Shown piece by piece: positions 22,344-30,302 of a DNA stretch of 40,889 bases; position 1 is the first letter of the stretch; each line of letters begins with the position of its first letter. The position numbers and the translations under genes are program-made. The notes below the pieces were generated by a model. It was given only the letters and a program-made list of their open reading frames with translations, searched no databases and was not told the DNA's origin. The DNA comes from Acidobacteriota bacterium (GTDB taxonomy: Bacteria > Acidobacteriota > Vicinamibacteria > Vicinamibacterales > Fen-181). The stretch covers positions 1 through 40,889 of the forward strand of contig JADGOB010000021.1 of the NCBI GenBank assembly GCA_017883185.1, written 5' to 3'.

Positions 22344-23048
22344 AGGTTGCCGCGCAGCGCCAGGCTGACCGAGCCCTGGACGAAGGTCCCGAGCGGGCCC
22401 GCCATCCCGATGTTGAAGTCGAGACCGTCGAACTGCCTCAGGCCGTCGCCCTCGTCGTGGTTGCGCGTCCACGCGTGCGTGTACGCCGCCTGCAGCTTCC
22501 GGCAGCACCAGCGCCACCTCGAGATTGGGCTTGGCGGCCCTGGCCTTGATGATGAGCGTCGCGAGGGCGAACTGGAGCAGGTCGTTCGAGGCCGCTGCGC
22601 CGATGGGCTCGACGACGAGTCCGGCGACCGGTTGCGCGTCGAGGGCGAGAGCCCGGACGATGTCCGCGACCTGGCGCTCGACGAGCACTTCTCGTTGTCG
22701 TCCCGTTGCGGAGATGTCTCCAACTTCCACACGCAGGTGTAGGTAGGCGCGCGCGAGTCGAACGGGAGTCCTATCGGTCGCCGGGGAGGGGCCAGCCTGC
22801 AGGACGGCTGTCTCGACGCCCCGGGGCGCCTCGCTGGCGCCGCCAATCCTCGCGCTGACGGGCGGCAGGACGACGAGCACCTCCTGGCTGCCGCACGCCT
22901 GAACGGCGCGGACGATCTCGGCCGGCGACACGCCGGCCGGGAGCGACACGGCGATGAGAGGCAGCGGTCCAGCGGTTGCGGCCGCAGCCGGGATCGCCAG
23001 CGCCAGAAACGCAGAGACGACCCACCCGACCATGCAGCGCGTGCGCAT
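22342..23048 (-). pseudogene. Broken exported/outer-membrane protein gene
   Basis: A minus-strand gene begins at the ATG at 23048 (GAGG five bases upstream) with a signal peptide (VSAFLALAIPAAAATAGP) and an alpha/beta-looking domain (RQVADIVRALALDAQPVAG, LLQFALATLIIKARAAK). At about 22500 coding moves to another frame: LQAAYTHAWTRNHDEGDG, then LDFNIGMAGPLGTFVQGS and VSLALRGNLDL, which looks like barrel strands of an outer-membrane protein. It then ends abruptly at the M16 stop region, with no barrel C-terminus. So there is at least one frameshift or deletion plus loss of the 3' end. Family not recognised; TolB/FlgO-like accessory proteins are one thought for the N-terminal part. Confidence 0.6.
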
Positions 23049-23116
23049 ACACACCTCGCGGGACGAGACCTGCGACTCGGGCAGCTCGAGTCGTTACCTT
23101 ACCTCCAAATGAAGAA

Positions 23117-23147
23117 GGGCCGGGTGGTCGTTACAACCACCCGGCCC
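23117..23147 (-). terminator. Rho-independent terminator of the second TonB receptor
   Basis: A perfect 12-bp stem GGGCCGGGTGGT / ACCACCCGGCCC around a 7-base loop, 70 bases beyond the receptor stop. On the minus strand it is followed by TTCTTCATTT, a pyrimidine-rich tail. This is the clearest terminator in the window. Confidence 0.8.
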
Positions 23148-23217
23148 CATTGCCCCGTGAATTCCGAAGGCTGGTGTCCGGAAGTCGTCCTGACTCCTGA
23201 CGCCCGACTCCTTCGTG

Positions 23218-26200
23218 TTACCAGAACAGCTTCAGCCCGAGCTGAATCTCGCGCGCCGCGCGCACGGCAATCAGCTGGCCGAAGGTATCGGTGGCGACCG
23301 TGCACGATGTGATGCTGGTCGTGCAGGTGTTGTCCAGGCCCGTAGCCGACGGGTCGGACGCCCAGTTCACCTGGTTGAACGCGTTCACCAGGTCGGCCCT
23401 GAACTGGAGCCTGATGTTGTGCGGCATGTAGAAGTTCTTCGACAGCGTGAGGTCCGTGCGGCTAAACCCGGGCTGGCGGAAGGGCGCGCGGCCCGAGTTG
23501 CCGAAGGTGCCGTCCGCCGGCGGCGCAAATGCCGCGGGGTTGAACCACATGTTCGGCGTGCCCCACTGGTCGAGTTCCCCAGCCTGGATCGGCTGACTGG
23601 TGAAGTCGGCGAAGCCGCCCCGCCTGAAGTTGTTCGTGTCCACCGAGATGCGCGGCACCGGCTGGCCCGAGCTGATCATGGTGATCCCGGCGATCTGCCA
23701 GCCGCCGAGCGCGTGCTTCAGCGCGGCGTTGGTCGCCGCGCGGAAGAACGGCAGTTCGTAGACGTACGACGCCGTGAAGATGTGGCGTCGGTCGGTGCGG
23801 GCGTCCGCGTAGTCGGCGGACGGGTTCGCCGGGTTCTGCGGGATGTCGATCGCGTCGCGGTCGTTCGTCGAGTCGGTCTGGTTCCGGCTCAGCGTGTAGT
23901 TGAGCGCCACCATGGTGCCGTGGCCCGGCTGCCACCGGAACGAGGTCAGCAGTCCGTTGTAGCGGCTGATGGCCGTCGTCTCACGCATCGTGATCGTGCC
24001 GTAAGAGCGGAACGGCCTCGCTGGGTTGACCGCAGTGGCGCGAGAGGTCTGCAGCGGGACGACGTCCCACGGCATCGGGTAGTTGGGGTTGGTCGGCCGA
24101 ATCAGGTTGTCGCCGCGGGCGCCCACGTACCCGACCTCGACGACGGCCGTCTTGAACAGGCGCTTCGTCATCGTCAGGTTCCACTGGGTCGTGCGCGGGT
24201 TGTCGAAGTTGGTGGAGGTCGCCTGGATCGCGCGGACGCCCGACGTGGTCGCCGTCACGCCGGTGCCCGGGCTGCTCAGGCGCACGCCAGTGAGCGAGAT
24301 GTTGTTCACGAACGGCGGGCTGGTGAACGAGTTCTGCTCGAAGATGCCGACGAGCGGCTGGTCGTAGTAGATGCCGAACGCGCCGCGGACAATCGTGCTT
24401 CCGGCGCCCTTCGGATCCCACGAGAGGCCGACGCGCGGCTGGAAGCTGTTCTTCTTGTACTCGTAGATGGCGTTGCCGTAGGGCGAGTTCTTCCCGGCGA
24501 TGATCAGACCCACGAGCGGGTCGCCCACCGAGTAGTTCAACAACGTGCCGGCGGCGTTGGTGTACGGCGGCGCGTTGGCGGCAACGTAGGCCTTCGGGTC
24601 GAACGTCACCAGCATGTTGTTCGCGTCGGTAATCGGCGGATAGAGAGAGTAGCGAAGGCCGAGGTCGACCGTCACGTTCGCACGCGGCTTCCAGGTGTCC
24701 TGCGCGTACATCTCGTACCGGTTGAAGCGAAGGTGCGCCGTGACGTCCCGCTCGGCCTCGGTGTACGAGCAACTGGCGCACAGCCCGTCGGCGTTCCCCA
24801 TCAGGAAGTTCTGGAAGGCCGTGCGGGCGTTGGCGCCGGTCGTCGCGCCGAACGAGAAGCTGCCCTGCGTGACGTTGGCGGCGTTTTCGTTCTTCTGCTC
24901 GAAGGTGAGGAGCGCGCCGGCCTTGAAGGCGTGGTTGCCCCTCTGCCACGAGAAGTTGTCCGTGATCGTATGGTTGATGTATTCGATGTTGTAGAGCTGC
25001 ATCGAGCTGAGGGGACTGAGCCCGCTGATGGCGATGCTCGGGATGCGGTTGGTCAGGTTCTCCGGGAACAGCTCGGGGATGTTGATCCCGTAGTCGCTCC
25101 GCTGTCCCTTGGTGCCGGCGGGGTTGGACGAGGTGATGATGTTGCCCGACTTCTGGTACGAGAACTCGTTGAGCGCGTTGTTGCTGACGATCGTCTTGAG
25201 CTGCAGCGAGAACACCTGGCCGGGCACGTCCGTGACGGTCGTCCCGACGTTCGGGATCAACATGCCGCCGTTGAACAGGCCGCCGAGTTCCTGCGTTTGG
25301 CTGAGGTCGTGCGTGTACCGACCCGACAGGCGCCACTTCGGCGACACGTCGTAGTCGAGGCGAATCACTTCCTGGCGCGTGTTGTTGATGTTGGGCGAAT
25401 CCACCAGGTACTGGTTCTTGCCCGCGACGTTGGGCGCCGGGTAGGCGGTCAGCAGCTTCACGGCGTTCGGATCGCGCAGCGCGGGCGCGACGTAGTTCGC
25501 GTTGGTCGGATCCGTGAGCCACAACGGATCGGGGACGATCGCCGTCACGGACGCGGGCGCGCGGGTGATCCGGCGCCACTCCTCGGACCAGAAGAAGAAC
25601 AGCTTGCCCGGGAGCACCGGGCCGCCGATGGTATAGCCGAAGTTCTTGTAGTCGAGCTTCGGCGGGTGGCCCGCCACCAACGGGTCCGTGCTCTTGTTGC
25701 GGACGAACGAGTTCGCGTTCAGCTTGTCGCTGCGGCCGAAGTAGTATCCAACGCCGCTGAACTTCGACGTGCCCGACTTCGTCACGACGTTTACCACGCC
25801 GCCGCCGCTGCGGGGCCACTCGGCCGCGTAGCCGTTGGTGATGATCTTGAACTCCTGGATCGATTCCAGGGTGGGCGTGGAGAGCAGCGTGATGTTCGAG
25901 CCGACGTCCACGTTCGAGACGCCGTCCACCAGCCAGTTCACCGCGTTGCGGCGCGACCCGTTCACCGAGATGCTGACGGTGCTCGTCAGGCCGATGCCGA
26001 CCTCGTCTGGCAGGTCGCTCGAGACGCCAGGCGCCAGCGTCGCGAGCTGCACGAAGTTCCGGTTGTTGAGCGGCAGCTCCTGGACCTGCCTGGCATCGAT
26101 CAGGGTCTGGAGCGAGGGCTCCGGCCGCACGAGCTGCTGCGCGGCCGTGACCTCCACGACCTCGGCGACACCGCCAACCGTCAGTTTCCCGTTGACCTCG

Positions 26201-26502
26201 AGCCGGTCGCTCACGTGAAGGCTGATGCCCTTGACCGTGGACGTCTGGAACCCGGTCAGCTGGAACGCGAGTTCGAAGTCACCGACGGGCAGCAACTGCA
26301 ACGTGTAGACGCCCGTCGAGGTTGTCACCGCCTCGAAGGTGCGGCCGGTGTTGAGGTGCTTTGCCACGACAGTGACTCCGGGCACCATGGCGCCCGACTC
26401 GTCGGTGACGGTTCCCGTGAGCGTGCCTGTCGTTTGCTGGGCGGCCGCGGGTGTGGCCCAGGCGCACGCCAACACCAGCAGCAGGAGCAGACCTTTCTTC
26501 AT
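23218..26502 (-). CDS. Oar-like TonB-dependent receptor with carboxypeptidase-regulatory domain
   Basis: A 1094-residue outer-membrane protein. A signal peptide (residues 1-22, LLLLLVLACAWATPAAAQQ) precedes a Cna-B/carboxypeptidase-regulatory domain (about 24-105; GTLTGTVTDESGAMVPGVTV). A plug domain follows (about 115-230; DARQVQELPLNNRNFVQLA, VNGSRRNAVNWLVDGVSN, GGGVVNVVTKSGT). The long barrel has LFFFWSEEWRR, YAQDTWKPRANVTVDLGLR and the terminal strand REIQLGLKLFW with C-terminal aromatic. This is the canonical acidobacterial SusC/Oar-like layout for uptake of oligomers. The start at 26502 has GGGAG eight bases upstream. It is monocistronic: terminator at 23117, and 11-bp direct repeats plus a 65-bp element upstream. 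Substrate unknown. Confidence 0.93.
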   Translation of the reverse strand: MKKGLLLLLVLACAWATPAAAQQTTGTLTGTVTDESGAMVPGVTVVAKHLNTGRTFEAVTTSTGVYTLQLLPVGDFELAFQLTGFQTSTVKGISLHVSDRLEVNGKLTVGGVAEVVEVTAAQQLVRPEPSLQTLIDARQVQELPLNNRNFVQLATLAPGVSSDLPDEVGIGLTSTVSISVNGSRRNAVNWLVDGVSNVDVGSNITLLSTPTLESIQEFKIITNGYAAEWPRSGGGVVNVVTKSGTSKFSGVGYYFGRSDKLNANSFVRNKSTDPLVAGHPPKLDYKNFGYTIGGPVLPGKLFFFWSEEWRRITRAPASVTAIVPDPLWLTDPTNANYVAPALRDPNAVKLLTAYPAPNVAGKNQYLVDSPNINNTRQEVIRLDYDVSPKWRLSGRYTHDLSQTQELGGLFNGGMLIPNVGTTVTDVPGQVFSLQLKTIVSNNALNEFSYQKSGNIITSSNPAGTKGQRSDYGINIPELFPENLTNRIPSIAISGLSPLSSMQLYNIEYINHTITDNFSWQRGNHAFKAGALLTFEQKNENAANVTQGSFSFGATTGANARTAFQNFLMGNADGLCASCSYTEAERDVTAHLRFNRYEMYAQDTWKPRANVTVDLGLRYSLYPPITDANNMLVTFDPKAYVAANAPPYTNAAGTLLNYSVGDPLVGLIIAGKNSPYGNAIYEYKKNSFQPRVGLSWDPKGAGSTIVRGAFGIYYDQPLVGIFEQNSFTSPPFVNNISLTGVRLSSPGTGVTATTSGVRAIQATSTNFDNPRTTQWNLTMTKRLFKTAVVEVGYVGARGDNLIRPTNPNYPMPWDVVPLQTSRATAVNPARPFRSYGTITMRETTAISRYNGLLTSFRWQPGHGTMVALNYTLSRNQTDSTNDRDAIDIPQNPANPSADYADARTDRRHIFTASYVYELPFFRAATNAALKHALGGWQIAGITMISSGQPVPRISVDTNNFRRGGFADFTSQPIQAGELDQWGTPNMWFNPAAFAPPADGTFGNSGRAPFRQPGFSRTDLTLSKNFYMPHNIRLQFRADLVNAFNQVNWASDPSATGLDNTCTTSITSCTVATDTFGQLIAVRAAREIQLGLKLFW

Positions 26503-26578
26503 GACATGGACTCCCGGCGAAGCTCCACTTCACACCGCCGAGATCGTCGAGGCGGGCGTCGCGGATCTTGGCTGTAGT

Positions 26579-26602
26579 GCGCGGCCGGCCAACCGGCCGC
26601 GC
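26579..26602. repeat. GC palindrome GCGCGGCCGG-CCAA-CCGGCCGCGC
   Basis: A perfect 10-bp stem with a CCAA loop immediately before copy 3 of the 65-bp element and 77 bases upstream of the second receptor. It would form a strong leader hairpin in the receptor mRNA. Confidence 0.6.
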
Positions 26603-26606
26603 AGGA

Positions 26607-26670
26607 GACAGATTCCAGGGGTCCCAAGAAAATTGCTTCAACCGTCACGATCTCGGACCTGGAAAATGCC
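26607..26670 (+). repeat. 65-bp dispersed structured element, copy 3 (64 bp)
   Basis: Starts GACAGATTCCAGGG and ends GGACCTGGAAAATGCC; TTCCAGG pairs exactly with CCTGGAA. It keeps TTGCTTCAACCGT and ACGATCTCG in the middle, with one base fewer than copies 1 and 2. It lies 104 bases upstream of the receptor start in reverse orientation and 273 bases upstream of the S9 peptidase in forward orientation. Confidence 0.55.
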
Positions 26671-26754
26671 TTGGGCAGACGCCCCGGGGGCGCGCACGGT
26701 CCCGGCAGGGTGGACGCTGCCTGGAGAAACTTACTCCAATTGGTCAGGCGTTAC

Positions 26755-26793
26755 CAGAGTGTCAACAGAGTATTGGCAGAGTACTAACAGGGG
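26755..26793 (-). promoter_or_regulatory. Four direct repeats with 11-bp period
   Basis: On the plus strand CAGAGT begins at 26755, 26766 and 26777, and CAGGGG at 26788. Read on the minus strand these are 7-mers CTGTTAG, CTGCCAA, CTGTTGA, CTGGTAA with 4-base spacers, the layout of PhoB/OmpR-family sites. They point towards the second TonB receptor, about 250 bases away, but also flank the S9 peptidase promoter region (TAGCAT at 26805). Confidence 0.45.
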
Positions 26794-26943
26794 TGGGACG
26801 GTGATAGCATCCGGACAGGGCTCGCAGGCGTCGGGCTCCAGAGCGGCCGTTCCGGGGCGTTCCGCTGCGACAGGCCAGCGGGCCAGAACCGATCAACACG
26901 TTCATTTTCAAGCACTTGCCTCATTTGCAGGGACGACAGACCG

Positions 26944-28998
26944 ATGCGAAAACCTGCCGCGTTCGCTTCCGCCCTTCTCCTGTTCGTTCTCGTGGCGCCC
27001 CCGTCGGAGGCCGGACAGGCCACAAAACGACCGCTCGGATTGGACGATATCGCCCGGCTCCGAACAGTTACCGACCCGCAGGTGTCTCCCGACGGCAAGT
27101 GGGTCGCCTACGTCGTCGGCACCCTCGATGCCGAGAAGGACAAGCGCGACGCCGACCTGTGGATGGTGAGCTGGGACGGCAGCCAACAGGTGCGGCTCAC
27201 GTCATCGCCAGAGAGCAGCGAGGGCACACCCAGGTGGAGCCCTGACGGGCGATACCTGGCGTTCCTCGCGTCGCGCGGCGGCGAGGACGAGAAGAAGAAA
27301 GGGGCGCAGGTGTGGCTGCTGGATCGCTCTGGCGGCGAGGCGCAGAAGCTGACCGACATCAAGGGCGGCGTGTCGGACTACGAATGGTCGCCCGACGGCA
27401 GGCGGCTGGCGCTCGTCGTGGACGACTTCGACCCGACCTCCGATCCCGAGAAGATGGACGGATGGAAACGAAAGACCACGCCGCCCATCGTGATCGACCG
27501 GTATCACTTCAAGTCCGACAAAGGCGGCTACCTGACGCGCCTCTACTCGCACCTGACGCTGTTCGACGTGGCGACGAAGAAGGCCGAGGTGCTGACGAGC
27601 GGAGCCTTCGACGACAGCGCGCCTGCCTGGTCGCCTGATGCGAAGTCGATTGCCTTCGTGAGCAACCGCGCGCCCGATCCCGACCGCACCGAGGACTCGA
27701 ACATCTACGTGGTCGAGGCCCGCCCAGGGGCCGAGGCGCGCCGGTTGACGACCTTCCCTGGACGCGACGGTGGCACGCCGTCGTGGAGCCCCGACGGCAA
27801 GTGGATCGCGTACTTCCAGGCCGACGAGACGAAGTACACGGCGTACTTCCTCGACAAGCTCGCCCTCATTCCGGCCGCGGGCGGAGCCGCGAAGGTGCTG
27901 ACCACGTCGCTCGACCGGGCGGTCAACGGCCAGATCCTCTGGTCGCCCGACAAAGAGAGCCTCCGCGTGGTCGTCGAAGACGACCGGACGTCGTACGTCG
28001 CGAAGGTGTCGGTATCGGCGGGCGTTGTGGACACGCTGACGACCGGTCAACGGACGGCGACATCAATCTCCCCGCGACCTGACGGGTCGTTGGCGCTGCT
28101 GGTGGGCACCGCAGGCGAGCCGGACGAAGTCTATGCCTTCGAGAACGGCGCGCTGCGCCGGCTGTCACATCAGAACGATTCGTGGCTGGCGGACGTGCAG
28201 CTGGCGAAGACGGAGGGTTTCACCTGCAAGACGAAGGACGGGACGGTCGTGAACGGGATTGTGCGAAAACCGGCGGGCTTCGTCTCTGGCAGGAAATACC
28301 CGACGCTGCTCATCATCCACGGCGGCCCGAACGGGCAGGACGATCTCAGCTTCGACCTTCAGCGCGAGTTCCTCGCGGCCAACGGCTACGTCGTGCTGGT
28401 CGTCAACTACCGCGGCAGCTCGGGCCGCGGCGCCGCCTACCAGAAGGCGATCTACGCCGACTGGGGCAACAAGGAGGTCGTGGACCTGCTGGCAGCGGTT
28501 GATTGGATGGTGGCATCCGGGATTGCCGACCCCGACCGGCTGGGCATCGGCGGGTGGAGCTACGGCGGAATCCTGACCGACTACACGATTGCGAGCGACA
28601 CGCGGTTCAAGGCGGCTGTGAGCGGCGCCAGCAGCGCGCTGCAGATGTCCCTCTACGGGGCGGACCAGTACATCATCCAGTGGGAACTCGAACTCGGCGT
28701 GCCCTGGAAGGCGGCCGACCTCTACACGAAGGTGTCGTACCCGTTCTTCCACGCCGACCGGATCAAGACGCCGACGCTGTTCATGTCGGGCGACAAGGAC
28801 TTCAACGTGCCCACGGTGGGCGTGGAGCAGATGTATCAGGCGCTGAAGAGCCTGAACGTCGAGACCCAGTTGGTGATCTACCCCGGCCAGCATCACGGCT
28901 TGACGACCCCAAGCTACCTGCGCGACCGGATGGCGCGGTGGCTCGCCTGGTACGACAAGTACCTGAAGTCGGAACTGACGCAGAGGGGTCGGAACTGA
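26944..28998 (+). CDS. Secreted S9 (prolyl oligopeptidase-type) serine peptidase
   Basis: A 684-residue exported peptidase. A signal peptide (about residues 7-24, AFASALLLFVLVAPPSEA) precedes a seven-bladed propeller of WD40/TolB-like repeats (about 40-400; DPQVSPDGKWVAYVV, PRWSPDGRYLAFLAS, PSWSPDGKWIAYF). A C-terminal alpha/beta hydrolase domain (about 420-680) follows. The catalytic triad is visible: Ser539 in GIGGWSYGG, Asp619 in SGDKDFNVP, His651 in GQHHG. The layout resembles acylaminoacyl/dipeptidyl peptidases, which trim short peptides, so it fits with the two M16 pairs in peptide use. No strong ribosome site lies near the ATG at 26944. The last residues (ELTQRGRN) come from a 20-bp duplication that also supplies the stop codon. 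Confidence 0.92.
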   Translation: MRKPAAFASALLLFVLVAPPSEAGQATKRPLGLDDIARLRTVTDPQVSPDGKWVAYVVGTLDAEKDKRDADLWMVSWDGSQQVRLTSSPESSEGTPRWSPDGRYLAFLASRGGEDEKKKGAQVWLLDRSGGEAQKLTDIKGGVSDYEWSPDGRRLALVVDDFDPTSDPEKMDGWKRKTTPPIVIDRYHFKSDKGGYLTRLYSHLTLFDVATKKAEVLTSGAFDDSAPAWSPDAKSIAFVSNRAPDPDRTEDSNIYVVEARPGAEARRLTTFPGRDGGTPSWSPDGKWIAYFQADETKYTAYFLDKLALIPAAGGAAKVLTTSLDRAVNGQILWSPDKESLRVVVEDDRTSYVAKVSVSAGVVDTLTTGQRTATSISPRPDGSLALLVGTAGEPDEVYAFENGALRRLSHQNDSWLADVQLAKTEGFTCKTKDGTVVNGIVRKPAGFVSGRKYPTLLIIHGGPNGQDDLSFDLQREFLAANGYVVLVVNYRGSSGRGAAYQKAIYADWGNKEVVDLLAAVDWMVASGIADPDRLGIGGWSYGGILTDYTIASDTRFKAAVSGASSALQMSLYGADQYIIQWELELGVPWKAADLYTKVSYPFFHADRIKTPTLFMSGDKDFNVPTVGVEQMYQALKSLNVETQLVIYPGQHHGLTTPSYLRDRMARWLAWYDKYLKSELTQRGRN

Positions 28999-29003
28999 CG
29001 CAG
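28968..29003 (+). repeat. 20-bp direct repeat at the S9 peptidase stop
   Basis: GTCGGAACTGACGCAG occurs at 28968 and again at 28988. The second copy contains the TGA stop at 28996-28998. Its reverse complement core CGTCAGTTCCGAC is the unit of the tandem array at 35982-36099. Confidence 0.7.
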
Positions 29004-29030
29004 ACTGCAATGGGTCTCGATGCGTCATTC

Positions 29031-29065
29031 GGCCTGCGGCTGCCGGCCTGCGACTTGCGGCCAGC
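29031..29065. repeat. Heptanucleotide array after the S9 peptidase
   Basis: Five in-phase units: ggcctgc, ggctgcc, ggcctgc, gacttgc, ggccagc. Related words occur inverted at 29152-29181, so the two arrays could form a large imperfect hairpin before the Mrp gene. Confidence 0.6.
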
Positions 29066-29151
29066 ACGCCGCCAACGGGGTCACGCCGTGGTTGTGTTCA
29101 CTCCACCGGGAGTGACGGGACGATCCGAGCGACAACGACTCGTTGCGTCAA

Positions 29152-29181
29152 CAAGGCCGCAGGTCGCCAGCCGCAAGCCGG
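29152..29181. repeat. Heptanucleotide array, inverted relative to 29031
   Basis: Units caaggcc, gcaggtc, gccagcc, gcaagcc; reverse complements are ggcttgc, ggctggc, gacctgc, ggccttg. It ends about 40 bases before the Mrp start. Confidence 0.55.
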
Positions 29182-29219
29182 ATTGTTACACTGTGGTTAG
29201 ATAGAGGAGAGAGGTTCGC

Positions 29220-30302
29220 ATGTCTTCCGTTGACCAGGCTGCCGTGCTCGACGCGCTCCGCGCCGTGAAAGATCCCGACCTGCACCGCGACATCGTCGCG
29301 CTGAACTTCGTGAAGGACCTCCGGATAGACGGAGGGCGCGTGGCCTTCACGATCGAATTGACCACGCCGGCGTGTCCCGTCAAGGACGCTATGCGCGACC
29401 AGGCCAGGGCGGCCGTATCGAGCCTGCCTGGCGTCACCGACGTCGAGGTGACGATGACGGCGAGCGTGCGGACGGCGCGCAACGTTGGGTCCACCCAGGC
29501 GCCGATTCCCGGGATCAAGAACGTGGTGGCGGTGGGCGCGGGCAAGGGCGGCGTGGGCAAGACGACGCTGGCCGTAAACCTCGCAGCGGCGCTGTCGGCG
29601 CTCGGCAGCCGCGTGGGGATCATCGACGGCGATATCTACGGACCGAACGTGCCGATCATGCTCGGCGTGCACGGGCCGTTGGTGGCCGAGGGGGAGAAGA
29701 TGGTGCCGGTCGAGAAGTACGGCATCAAGGTCGTGTCGATGGGGTTTCTCGCCAACGACGAGTCGCCGGTGATCTGGCGCGGCCCGATGCTGCACAGCGT
29801 CATCCAACAGTTCTTCCACGACGTGAAGTGGGGCGAGCTCGATTACCTCGTGGTCGACATGCCGCCCGGAACCGGTGACGTCGCGCTCAGCCTCAACCAG
29901 ACTGTCCCCGTGGCCGGCGCGATCGTCGTCACGACGCCGCAGGAGGTGTCGCTCGCCGACAGCCGGCGTGCCGTGCGGATGTATCAGAAACTGAACATCC
30001 CGGTGCTCGGACTGATCGAGAACATGAGCTACTTCGTCTGCCCGAGCTGCAAGCACGAGAGCGACATCTTCGGACGGGATGGTGGCGAGCGCACGGCGGA
30101 AATGATGGAGATTCCGTTTCTTGGCCGGATCCCGATCTACGAGCCGATCCGGCGCGGCGGCGACGCGGGCGTCCCCCTCGTGATTGCCGAGCCCGAGTCG
30201 GCACCGGCGCGTGCGTTCTTTGTTGCCGCCGAACAGCTCGCCGCCCAGGTCTCGATCGCCAGCTACCGCAAGCCGGTCATTCCGGTGACGGCGGTGCCAT
30301 AG
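29220..30302 (+). CDS. Mrp/NBP35-family iron-sulfur carrier ATPase
   Basis: A 360-residue cytosolic P-loop protein. The N-terminal MIP18/DUF59-type domain (about residues 5-85; VLDALRAVKDPDLHRDIV, TPACPVKDAMRDQA) is followed by the ATPase domain with the deviant Walker A GKGGVGKTT (about 108-116), DGDIYGPNVP and DMPPGTGDVALSL. The pair Cys274-Pro-Ser-Cys277 is the conserved motif that holds a bridging 4Fe-4S cluster in Mrp/ApbC dimers. Such proteins bind and hand over Fe-S clusters to target enzymes. AGAGGAGAGAGG precedes the ATG at 29220. The 3' end overlaps the convergent MFS gene by 26 bases. It is apparently monocistronic. Confidence 0.93.
   Translation: MSSVDQAAVLDALRAVKDPDLHRDIVALNFVKDLRIDGGRVAFTIELTTPACPVKDAMRDQARAAVSSLPGVTDVEVTMTASVRTARNVGSTQAPIPGIKNVVAVGAGKGGVGKTTLAVNLAAALSALGSRVGIIDGDIYGPNVPIMLGVHGPLVAEGEKMVPVEKYGIKVVSMGFLANDESPVIWRGPMLHSVIQQFFHDVKWGELDYLVVDMPPGTGDVALSLNQTVPVAGAIVVTTPQEVSLADSRRAVRMYQKLNIPVLGLIENMSYFVCPSCKHESDIFGRDGGERTAEMMEIPFLGRIPIYEPIRRGGDAGVPLVIAEPESAPARAFFVAAEQLAAQVSIASYRKPVIPVTAVP

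Noticed and set aside
23215-26577. 1120-codon plus-strand ORF opposite the second receptor
   Set aside because: Arg/Val/His-rich antisense shadow of a clearly real TonB receptor.
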